Notes under the pieces: model-generated
What the model was told of the DNA's origin: nothing
What the model saw: only the letters and a program-made list of their open reading frames with translations
Databases searched by the model: none
From: Clostridia bacterium
Lineage (GTDB): Bacteria > Bacillota > Clostridia > Christensenellales > CAG-138
NCBI GenBank assembly: GCA_017429985.1
Contig: JAFRNW010000013.1
Location: 1-64,000, forward strand
Length of the DNA stretch: 64,000 nucleotides
Reading direction: 5' to 3'
Translations under genes and position numbers: made by a program
In this document: positions 6,899 to 14,313 of the stretch, piece after piece
How positions within the stretch are numbered: position 1 is the first letter of the stretch
How the letters are laid out: each line of letters opens with the position of its first letter

Positions 6899-6928
6899 TT
6901 GACGATAGATCATGAATTACCATATAAT
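6899..6928 (+). promoter_or_regulatory. Promoter of the phoH-recO operon
   Basis: TTGACG (6899-6904) and TATAAT (6923-6928) are separated by 18 bp. Transcription would begin near 6935, which rules out the in-frame TTG at 6872 as the phoH start. Confidence 0.7.
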
Positions 6929-6991
6929 TTTTATATTGAAATCGGAAGGAAGAATTCTGTTACGGAAGAGATCATTCAGGAAAATACGGTC

Positions 6992-7966
6992 GTGAACGTG
7001 CAGCTCGAAGCGATGGACGATCTGATCGGGCTGTTCGGCATTTTTGACGAAAATCTGCATATCATCGAAGAGGAGACCGGGACCCGCGTGACGGCGTCCG
7101 AACAGGGCATCCGCATCGAAGGGGATCCGGAAAGCGCGGCGCAGACCGCCGCTGTGATCGAAAAAATGCTCGGCATGCAGCGGAACGGGGACAAGATCAA
7201 CCGCGGAAAGCTGCGGTACGCGATCGAACTCGCGAAAGAGGGAAACGCCGATCTGATCGACTCGATCATGAAGGACGTCGTGGCCGTGACCAGCAGGGGG
7301 AAGCAGGTCAAATGCAGGACGATCGGCCAGAAGAAATATGTCGCTGCGCTGAAGGAGTATGAGCTTGTCTTCGGGATCGGCCCTGCCGGTACCGGCAAGA
7401 CCTATCTCGCGGTTGCGATGGCGGTGCTCGCCCTGAAGAACAAAGAGGTGGACCGGATCATCCTGACGAGACCCGCCGTGGAAGCGGGGGAGAAACTGGG
7501 ATTTCTTCCCGGAGATCTGCAGTCGAAGGTGGATCCGTATTTAAGGCCGCTCTATGACGCGCTGCAGGAATTCCTCGGAAACGAAGGTTACCGGCAGTAT
7601 ACGGAAAGAGGGATGATCGAGGTCGCCCCGCTCGCGTACATGCGCGGCAGGACCCTGAATAACGCGTATATCATTCTGGATGAGGCGCAGAACTGCTCGG
7701 TGGAGCAGATGAAGATGTTCCTGACCAGATTCGGCGAAGGGTCCCGCGTCGTTGTGACGGGAGATATCACGCAGATCGACCTTCCCGCCGGGAAGAAGAG
7801 CGGACTGATCCACGCGCTCGACGTGCTGAAGGAAGTCGAGGGGATCTCCATTGTCCGGCTTACCTATAAGGATGTCGTCCGCCACGATCTGGTGCAGAAG
7901 ATCATTACCGCCTATGACCGCTACGAAAAACATGAGCGGCCGGCGGAGAGGGAACGGCAGACATGA
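6992..7966 (+). CDS. phoH: PhoH-like ATPase
   Basis: PhoH-like proteins are P-loop ATPases related to the helicase core and are usually encoded beside ybeY, with a suspected role in RNA metabolism. The Walker A motif GPAGTGKTYLA, Walker B YIILDEAQNCS and motif VVTGDITQIDLP are all present, preceded by a KH-like N-terminal region (LFGIFDENLHIIEEETGTRV). The start is uncertain. The promoter at 6899-6928 excludes upstream TTG codons, and the frame then lacks ATG; GTG 6992 is the first standard codon. Family alignment would favour a start near TEEIIQEN about 10 codons earlier, where only non-standard codons (GTT 6959, ATT 6974) exist. ybeY overlaps its stop by 4 bp. Confidence 0.88.
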   Translation: MNVQLEAMDDLIGLFGIFDENLHIIEEETGTRVTASEQGIRIEGDPESAAQTAAVIEKMLGMQRNGDKINRGKLRYAIELAKEGNADLIDSIMKDVVAVTSRGKQVKCRTIGQKKYVAALKEYELVFGIGPAGTGKTYLAVAMAVLALKNKEVDRIILTRPAVEAGEKLGFLPGDLQSKVDPYLRPLYDALQEFLGNEGYRQYTERGMIEVAPLAYMRGRTLNNAYIILDEAQNCSVEQMKMFLTRFGEGSRVVVTGDITQIDLPAGKKSGLIHALDVLKEVEGISIVRLTYKDVVRHDLVQKIITAYDRYEKHERPAERERQT

Positions 7967-8406
7967 ACTCGATCGAGATCTATCAGGAGGACGTTTCCGT
8001 TGACGAAGCGGTCTGCGACCTGATCCGCTGCGCGGCGGACACGGCGTTTTCCATGGAGGGGACCTGCGCGTACATGACCGTCCTTCTGACCACGGAGGAA
8101 CGTATCCGCGTACTGAACCGGGAATTCCGCGGCATCGACAGGGTTACCGATGTCCTGACGTTTCCCGCTTTTGATCCGCAGACCGGTCCCGGACCGGACG
8201 GATATACGGGGGACATCGCCATATGCGTGAAAAGGGCGTACAATCAGGCGGAAGAATACGGGCACTCCCCGGAAAGGGAGTTCGCCTTCCTGACCGTGCA
8301 CGGATGTCTGCATCTGCTCGGGTATGACCATATGGAACCGGACGAAGAGAAGGTCATGATCGCGCGGCAGAAAGAAATACTGAAAGAAATGGAGCTGGAG
8401 AGATGA
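7963..8406 (+). CDS. ybeY: Endoribonuclease YbeY
   Basis: YbeY is a zinc-dependent single-strand RNase that acts in 16S rRNA 3' maturation and ribosome quality control. The signature metal site HGCLHLLGYDH is intact near residue 110. The upstream RVLNREFRGIDRVTDVLTFP segment is also characteristic. The length of 147 residues is normal. The ATG overlaps the phoH stop (ATGA), and the cdd ATG overlaps its own stop in the same way, so the cluster is tightly coupled. Confidence 0.95.
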   Translation: MNSIEIYQEDVSVDEAVCDLIRCAADTAFSMEGTCAYMTVLLTTEERIRVLNREFRGIDRVTDVLTFPAFDPQTGPGPDGYTGDIAICVKRAYNQAEEYGHSPEREFAFLTVHGCLHLLGYDHMEPDEEKVMIARQKEILKEMELER

Positions 8407-8819
8407 ATCGGATCGACCTGGAAGAAATGGAAAAGATGCTGGATCTGGCGGAAGAGGCGATGCATCACGCATATACGCCATATTCCAATTTCCAGGTTGG
8501 CGCGTGCCTGAGGACATCGGACGGGGAATACTACCTCGGATGCAACATAGAAAACGCTTCCTATACGCCGACGGTCTGCGCGGAACGCACCGCCATGTTC
8601 AAAGCCGTTTTTGACGGGAAACGCTCGTTCGACGGCATCGCCATCATCTGCTCCGGCAACAACCCCTCGTTTCCCTGCGGCGTATGCAGGCAGGTGCTGT
8701 CCGAATTCTGCGAATCCGGGATGCCCGTCCTCTCATCCAACCGGAACAGGGAATATACCGTCTGTACGCTCGGAGAACTGCTCCCGCATTCGTTTGGCAT
8801 AGGAGATCTCAAAGCATGA
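8403..8819 (+). CDS. cdd: Cytidine deaminase
   Basis: This enzyme deaminates cytidine and deoxycytidine to uridine and deoxyuridine for pyrimidine salvage. Zinc ligands and the catalytic Glu are visible: TVCAERTAMFKA supplies Cys and Glu, and PCGVCRQVLSEF supplies the Cys-x-x-Cys pair. AYTPYSNFQVGA is the usual N-terminal substrate motif. At 138 residues it is the short homotetrameric type. It lies between ybeY and era with 4-bp overlaps on both sides, the order often seen in Bacillota (dgkA is absent here). Confidence 0.95.
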   Translation: MNRIDLEEMEKMLDLAEEAMHHAYTPYSNFQVGACLRTSDGEYYLGCNIENASYTPTVCAERTAMFKAVFDGKRSFDGIAIICSGNNPSFPCGVCRQVLSEFCESGMPVLSSNRNREYTVCTLGELLPHSFGIGDLKA

Positions 8820-9706
8820 CAGAGTTTCGTTCCGGATTCGTTTCCATCATCGGAAGTCCCAACGTCGGGAAATCGACGCTCATGAACGCTCTGGTCGGGC
8901 AGAAGGTGTCGATCGTGACGGACCGCGCCCAGACGACCAGAAACCGCATCACCGGCGTCGTGACGGGGAAGGACTATCAGATCGTGTTCCTGGATACGCC
9001 CGGCGTCACGCAGCCCAGAAGCAAGCTGGGGGAATATATGTATAAAGCCGCTTTTGATTCTCTTGAATCCATTGAAGCGGTTTTATTTGTCGCTGACGCA
9101 AAACAGGGCGTCAGGGAAAAGGACGAGGCCGTTATCGCAAGCCTCATGCGGTACAGGATCCCGAAGATCGCTGCCGTCAACAAGATCGACGCGGCGGGTA
9201 CGGATGCCGTCCGGGAAACGGAGGAACGGATCAGAAGCTTTCAGTGCTTCGATTCCGTGATCCGGATCTCCGCGCTGAACGGGACCGGAATCGACCTGCT
9301 GACGGAAGAGCTGAAGAAGTATCTCGTGCCGGGGCCGATGTATTTCCCGGAGGACATGGTCACGGACCAGCCGGAACGGAATCTTTGCGGAGAGATCATC
9401 CGGGAAAAGGCGCTGATTCTGCTCCGGGAGGAGATCCCGCATGGGATCGGCGTCAGCATCGACAAGATGGAGGTAAGGGAAACCGGAAATCTGGTCGATA
9501 TTTATGCGACAATCTACTGCGAACGGGAATCGCACAAGGGGATCATCATCGGAAAGCAGGGCAAAATGCTGAAGCGGATCGGTCTGGAAGCCCGCAGGGA
9601 TATCGAGAGCCTGCTGGACTGCCATGTTAACCTGCAGCTCTGGGTCAAGTACAAGGAAGACTGGCGCAACAAGCCCGCTGTTCTGCACGAACTCGGTTAT
9701 GAGTAA
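8816..9706 (+). CDS. era: GTPase Era
   Basis: Era is an essential GTPase that binds 16S rRNA and aids 30S assembly. The chosen ATG at 8816 overlaps the cdd stop and gives a 296-residue protein beginning MTEFRSGFVSIIG. G motifs are GSPNVGKST (G1, about residues 13-21), TTRNRITG (G2), DTPGVT (G3) and NKID (G4). The C-terminal KH domain carries GIIIGKQGKMLKRIG. All parts look intact. Confidence 0.97.
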   Translation: MTEFRSGFVSIIGSPNVGKSTLMNALVGQKVSIVTDRAQTTRNRITGVVTGKDYQIVFLDTPGVTQPRSKLGEYMYKAAFDSLESIEAVLFVADAKQGVREKDEAVIASLMRYRIPKIAAVNKIDAAGTDAVRETEERIRSFQCFDSVIRISALNGTGIDLLTEELKKYLVPGPMYFPEDMVTDQPERNLCGEIIREKALILLREEIPHGIGVSIDKMEVRETGNLVDIYATIYCERESHKGIIIGKQGKMLKRIGLEARRDIESLLDCHVNLQLWVKYKEDWRNKPAVLHELGYE

Positions 9707-9721
9707 TACCGGAGCGGAAAG

Positions 9722-10516
9722 ATGCCGTACAGCAAGGTAACCGGAATCGTCACACGGTATGTCGATTATAAGGAAAATGACCGGATCCTTTCCCTGCTCA
9801 CGCTGGAACGCGGCAGGATAGACGCGAATGCCAGAGGGTGCAGAAGGCCGAAAAGCCCGCTTTTGCCGGCCGCGCAGCCGTTCGTATACGGAGAGTTCGA
9901 ACTGTACGTTTCGAAAGACAGGGCGACGGTCAACCAGGCCAGCATTCAGGAATCGTTTTTCCCTCTTCGCGAGGACGCGGAACGTTTCGCCGCCGCTTCC
10001 TCCGCCATGCAGCTTGCGCATGAGGCTTCACAGGAGGAGGAAAAGAACACGGACCTCTTTTATCTCCTGTACTACATGCTGACGTTCCTGTCGTACGGGG
10101 AGGCAGCGCCGCAGGATCTTTTCCTGTGCTATCTGTCCAAGTACCTGGACGTGATCGGATACCGTCCTGTTCTGACGTCGTGCATTCAGTGCGGAAGGGA
10201 TCTGCGTTCCGAGCCGGAGGTTTTCTACAGCATTTCCGCATGCGGAGCGGTCTGCCCGTCCTGCTCCACAGGGGCATGGGCCGTGTCCAAGACGTCACTT
10301 GAAGCGATCCGCAGGATGATTCTTCTTGATTTCAGGGATATGGATCGGGTAAAGATCAGCGACAGGTTCCGGGGCGAACTGTTCCGCATCCTCAGCGGTC
10401 AGGTGGAGCATTTTTTCGATTACGGGACGAAAGCGCTAGCGTATTACACGGATTTTTTGAAACAAATCCGACTTATTGAGAATAAAACGCAGACAAACGG
10501 AGAAAATCTGTTATAA
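9722..10516 (+). CDS. recO: DNA repair protein RecO
   Basis: RecO acts with RecR and RecF in loading RecA at gaps and in strand annealing. The 264-residue protein has the N-terminal OB fold (VTGIVTRYVDYKENDRILSL, GRIDANARGCRRPKSPL) and a central helical domain. Its zinc finger is CIQCGRD at about residue 156 and CPSCSTG at about residue 181. It follows era by 15 bp and closes the operon. The ppdK promoter overlaps its last codons. Confidence 0.93.
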   Translation: MPYSKVTGIVTRYVDYKENDRILSLLTLERGRIDANARGCRRPKSPLLPAAQPFVYGEFELYVSKDRATVNQASIQESFFPLREDAERFAAASSAMQLAHEASQEEEKNTDLFYLLYYMLTFLSYGEAAPQDLFLCYLSKYLDVIGYRPVLTSCIQCGRDLRSEPEVFYSISACGAVCPSCSTGAWAVSKTSLEAIRRMILLDFRDMDRVKISDRFRGELFRILSGQVEHFFDYGTKALAYYTDFLKQIRLIENKTQTNGENLL

Positions 10517-10517
10517 T
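10490..10517 (+). promoter_or_regulatory. Probable ppdK promoter
   Basis: CAGACA (10490-10495) and TATAAT (10512-10517) are 16 bp apart and overlap the end of recO. The 60-bp leader to the ppdK ATG holds an AGGAG site. Confidence 0.5.
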
Positions 10518-10576
10518 ATTTTAGTTTGAGTTTGTCATATCGATTAATTTTTTGCGAAGGAGAAGAGAATTACCGA

Positions 10577-13207
10577 ATGAAGAAGTATGTTTATCTGTTT
10601 AAAGAGGGTAACGCCAATATGCGTGATATCCTCGGCGGAAAAGGCGCAAACCTTGCCGAAATGACCAATCTCGGTCTGCCCGTTCCTTACGGATTTACCG
10701 TATCCACGGAAGCCTGCACGCAGTATTACGAGGACGGCCGCAAGATCAATGACGAGATTTTGGGGCAGATCTATGAGGCTCTGGATGTTATCGAGAAGCA
10801 GGCTGGAAAGAAGTTCGGTGACCCTGAAAATCCGTTCCTTGTTTCCGTCAGATCCGGCGCCCGTGCTTCCATGCCGGGCATGATGGACACGATTCTCAAC
10901 CTCGGTCTGAACGATCAGACGGTTGTCGGTCTCGCGAAGCTGACGAACAACGAGAGATTCGCCTACGACAGCTACAGAAGATTCATCATGATGTTCTCCG
11001 ATGTTGTCATGGAGATCTCCAAGCTGAAATTTGACGCGGTATTCGATGAAGTCAAAAAGAAGAACAACTGCAAGCTCGACACGGAGCTGAACGCAGAAAA
11101 CCTGAAGCTCATCACGGTGAAGTTCAAAGAGATCTACCAGCAGGAGAAGGGGACGGAATTCCCTCAGGATCCCAGAGAGCAGCTGATCGAGGCAGTCAAG
11201 GCCGTGTTCCGCAGCTGGGACAACCCCCGCGCGGATGTCTACCGCAGAATGAACGACATCCCGTACAGCTGGGGAACTGCCGTCAACGTGCAGTCCATGG
11301 TGTTCGGCAACATGGGAAATGACTGCGGCACCGGCGTTGCGTTTACAAGGAATCCTTCCACCGGCGAGAAAGCGCTGTATGGCGAGTTTCTGATGAACGC
11401 GCAGGGCGAGGACGTCGTCGCGGGCATCCGCACACCGTCCCAGATTTCCGAGCTGCAGCAGTCCCAGCCGGCTGTATACAAACAGTTTGTGCGCATCGCG
11501 AATACGCTCGAGCAGCATTACCGCGACATGCAGGACATGGAATTCACGATCGAGCGCGGGAAACTGTTCATGCTTCAGACAAGAAACGGCAAGCGTACCG
11601 CTTCCGCTGCGCTGAAGATCGCGGTGGATCTTGTGAACGAGGGGCTTATCACAAAAGAGGAAGCGCTCCTCAAGATCGAACCGAAATCGCTTGACGCGCT
11701 GCTCCATCCGACGTTTGAGCCGAACGCCCTGAAGAAAGCCAAGCCGATCGCAAAAGGCCTCCCGGCTTCTCCCGGCGCAGCCTGCGGCAGAGTGTATTTC
11801 AATGCTTCGGATTGTATCGACGCTTCCAAGCGCGGTGAGAAAGTCGTTCTCGTCCGTCTCGAGACCTCTCCGGAGGATATCGAGGGCATGTATGCGGCGG
11901 AAGGCGTTCTGACAGCCCGCGGCGGCATGACCTCCCACGCGGCGGTTGTGGCGCGCGGAATGGGAACCTGCTGCGTATCCGGCTGTTCCGAAGTCATGAT
12001 CCTGGAAAAGAGCAGAAAGTTCACGACGACGAGCGGTCTGTCCTTCAATGAGGGCGACTGGATCTCCCTGGACGGCAGCACAGGCAACGTCTACGGAGAG
12101 GCGCTCCCGACGATTGAAGCGCAGGTTTCCGGCAATTTCGCGACGATCATGCAGTGGGCGGACGAAGTAAGGCAGCTGAAAGTCCGGACAAACGCCGATA
12201 ATCCGCACGATGCGGCAACCGCGGTCTCGTTCGGCGCGGAGGGTATCGGCCTCTGCAGAACGGAGCATATGTTCTTTGATGAGAACCGTATTCCGGCCGT
12301 TCGCGAGATGATCGTATCCAAAGACGAGAACAGCAGGCGCAGAGCTCTTTCCAAGCTCCTTCCGATGCAGAGATCCGATTTCAAGGGAATCTACAAGGCG
12401 ATGGGCAGCAGACCGGTTACGATCCGCTTCCTGGATCCGCCGCTTCATGAGTTCCTTCCTTCCGAGGATAACGATATCAAGGCGCTTGCCAAAGAGATGG
12501 GCCTGACGTTCGAAGAGCTGAAGCTGACTGTTACCAGCCTCCGCGAAATGAACCCGATGCTCGGACACCGCGGCTGCAGGCTTTCCATCACCTATCCGGA
12601 AATCGCTGAAATGCAGACCCGCGCCGTGATCGAGGCTGCGATCGAGACGAGGCAGGAGACCGGCATCTCCGTCGTTCCGGAGATCATGGTCCCGCTGGTA
12701 GGCGACGTCAAGGAGCTCGAGTTCGTAAAGGACGTCATCGACCGTACTGCAAAGGAAGTCATGGCGGAGCGCAACGTGGAGATCCCGTATGTTGTCGGAA
12801 CCATGATCGAAGTACCGCGCGCCGCGCTGACGGCGGACAAGATCGCCGAGCAGGCCAGATTCTTCTCGTTCGGTACGAACGACCTGTCCCAGATGACGTT
12901 CGGTCTGTCCCGCGACGACGCAGGCAAGTTCCTCGACGACTATTACAAGAAGAGGATCTATGAGTTCGATCCGTTCGCACGCGTCGACCAAGAGGGCGTA
13001 GGAAGGCTGATGAAGCTTGCTGCGGAGCTCGGTCGCAAGACGAGACCCGACATCAAACTCGGAATCTGCGGCGAACACGGCGGAGATCCTTCCTCCATCG
13101 AATTCTGCCATCAGATCGGCCTGAATTATGTTTCCTGCTCGCCGTTCCGCGTACCGATCGCGAGACTGGCAGCAGCCCAGGCAGCGATCCGGAATCCGAG
13201 AGACTGA
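10577..13207 (+). CDS. ppdK: Pyruvate, phosphate dikinase
   Basis: PPDK interconverts pyruvate, ATP and phosphate with PEP, AMP and pyrophosphate. In anaerobic Clostridia it often works in glycolysis or PEP synthesis. From ATG 10577 (MKKYVYLFKEGN) it has 876 residues, the normal size. The ATP-grasp N-terminal domain has GGKGANLAEM. The central swivelling domain carries the phosphohistidine loop GGMTSHAAVVARGMG with the regulatory Thr next to the His. The C-terminal PEP/pyruvate barrel has GLCRTEHMFF and the catalytic Cys in GICGEHGGDP. Earlier in-frame starts lack a ribosome site. A strong terminator follows 20 bp downstream. Confidence 0.97.
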   Translation: MKKYVYLFKEGNANMRDILGGKGANLAEMTNLGLPVPYGFTVSTEACTQYYEDGRKINDEILGQIYEALDVIEKQAGKKFGDPENPFLVSVRSGARASMPGMMDTILNLGLNDQTVVGLAKLTNNERFAYDSYRRFIMMFSDVVMEISKLKFDAVFDEVKKKNNCKLDTELNAENLKLITVKFKEIYQQEKGTEFPQDPREQLIEAVKAVFRSWDNPRADVYRRMNDIPYSWGTAVNVQSMVFGNMGNDCGTGVAFTRNPSTGEKALYGEFLMNAQGEDVVAGIRTPSQISELQQSQPAVYKQFVRIANTLEQHYRDMQDMEFTIERGKLFMLQTRNGKRTASAALKIAVDLVNEGLITKEEALLKIEPKSLDALLHPTFEPNALKKAKPIAKGLPASPGAACGRVYFNASDCIDASKRGEKVVLVRLETSPEDIEGMYAAEGVLTARGGMTSHAAVVARGMGTCCVSGCSEVMILEKSRKFTTTSGLSFNEGDWISLDGSTGNVYGEALPTIEAQVSGNFATIMQWADEVRQLKVRTNADNPHDAATAVSFGAEGIGLCRTEHMFFDENRIPAVREMIVSKDENSRRRALSKLLPMQRSDFKGIYKAMGSRPVTIRFLDPPLHEFLPSEDNDIKALAKEMGLTFEELKLTVTSLREMNPMLGHRGCRLSITYPEIAEMQTRAVIEAAIETRQETGISVVPEIMVPLVGDVKELEFVKDVIDRTAKEVMAERNVEIPYVVGTMIEVPRAALTADKIAEQARFFSFGTNDLSQMTFGLSRDDAGKFLDDYYKKRIYEFDPFARVDQEGVGRLMKLAAELGRKTRPDIKLGICGEHGGDPSSIEFCHQIGLNYVSCSPFRVPIARLAAAQAAIRNPRD

Positions 13208-13226
13208 TCCTTCAATATGGAACATG

Positions 13227-13253
13227 GCGCCGGTTTTTACCGGCGCTTTTTTT
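13227..13253 (+). terminator. Rho-independent terminator of ppdK
   Basis: A perfect 8-bp stem GCGCCGGT/ACCGGCGC with a 4-base T loop is followed by seven Ts. Confidence 0.93.
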
Positions 13254-13292
13254 ATGGACTTCAGTCCGTGACGCTGAAGGCGGCACAGACAA

Positions 13293-13977
13293 CCACCCGC
13301 TATGCGGGTGGGAGACAAGAAGTTATACAAAAAAGATCACCGTTCCCGTAAGATAGTAGTGCTCAAGCTACAGTGTCGGAAGGGAAAGGTGATCAATGGC
13401 GAACAAAGAAAACAGTCTGGCGCACACAAAATGGCTGTGCAAGCACCACATAGTCTTTACACCGAAGTATAGGCGAAAAGTCATCTACATCAATATCGGG
13501 AAAGCATAGGAGAGATATTGAGAGAGCTGTGCAGGTACAAGGGAGTGGAGATACTGGAAGGGCACCTGATGCCGGACCATGTACATATGCTGGTCAGCAT
13601 ACCGCCCAAGATAGCGGTGTCGAACTTTATGGGATATCTGAAGGGAAAGAGTGCACTGATGATATTTGATAAGCACGCGAACCTGAAATACAAGTTTGGG
13701 AACAGACACTTTTGGGCGGAAGGATATTACGTGACAACAGTAGGGCTGAACGAGGCAGCGATCAGGAAATATATCCAGGACCAGGAGAAAGATGACATAG
13801 CCCTGGACAAACTGAGCGTGAAGGAGTACGAAGACCCGTTTAAACGGAAAAATGCCCCTTAAGGGGCGTAAAGTAAGATGAGACGTTGTAGCTTGAGCCT
13901 GGGAAAGCAGCGCCTTGAGACGCGAGTCGGCAACGCGGGCTTATAGCCCTAGTGCAAGCCACCCTTTTGAAGGGTGG
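13293..13977 (+). mobile_element. IS200/IS605-family insertion sequence (IS200 type)
   Basis: The element carries a lone Y1 transposase frame and no tnpB. Subterminal hairpins mark both ends: CCACCCGC-tat-GCGGGTGG (13293-13311) on the left and CCACCCTT-ttg-AAGGGTGG (13959-13977) on the right. IS200-type elements have no terminal inverted repeats and are recognised through such hairpins as single strands. The exact cleavage points lie a few bases outside these coordinates and cannot be fixed without an empty-site comparison. The transposase is frameshifted. Confidence 0.85.
13396..13862 (+). pseudogene. tnpA: IS200 Y1 transposase tnpA, frameshifted
   Basis: The frame opens at ATG 13396 (MANKENSLAHTKWLCKHHIV) and reads through KYRRKVIY, then hits a TAG after IGKA. 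The rest of the transposase continues in another frame. It reads QYRESIGEILRELCRYKGVE, then MPDHVHMLVSIPP with the HUH metal motif HVH, and YYVTTVG carrying the catalytic Tyr. Inserting one base after the KVIY codons (about 13486) would restore YNQYRESIG, so a single-base deletion is the simplest reading. A sequencing error is possible. If real, the copy cannot move by itself. Confidence 0.88.
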
Positions 13978-14313
13978 TGCTGACTGTGCTGCGGAGCATT
14001 GCTCAAATCATCATACGGTGCACACCGGGGCAAGGGCATGATCGTGATCCTAGCGAATCCGAATCGATCTGCGTTTACCGGCGTCGGTGAAGAAGGGGGC
14101 AAGTCTCCGTTTGCCGTATCCGTTGGGCAAGGCATCGCAAAACGAGAGGACACCCGGGAGCAAAATGTTGCGTTTTTCCATGCATTTTCACGAAAAAGAC
14201 ATATATAAAATGAGAAAAAACGTGTAAAATATAATGTAGATAATTATATATATGCAAAATAGGATGAATAGGTTCGTTACAATCGCACCGGCTGATTGAC
14301 GGAGAAATCTGAT
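13978..14313. other. Gene-free junction between the IS and the repeat protein
   Basis: No convincing gene was found. The left half (to about 14165) is GC-rich and contains short open frames on both strands without ribosome sites, perhaps a relic of a gene cut by the insertion. The right half (14165-14300) is AT-rich and holds TATAAT at about 14230, but no clear -35 box. The repeat-protein promoter is presumably here. Confidence 0.4.

Noticed and set aside
6872..6991. N-terminal extension of phoH from TTG 6872
   Set aside because: It lies upstream of the -10 box at 6923-6928 that best fits the operon promoter, has no ribosome site, and the extra residues do not look like the PhoH family.
10544..13330. 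928-codon minus-strand frame opposite ppdK
   Set aside because: It is antisense to an intact, well-recognised gene; the composition mirrors its codon use and no motif is seen.
13999..14208. 69-codon frame beside the IS element
   Set aside because: No ribosome site and no recognisable sequence; kept only as unassigned junction DNA.
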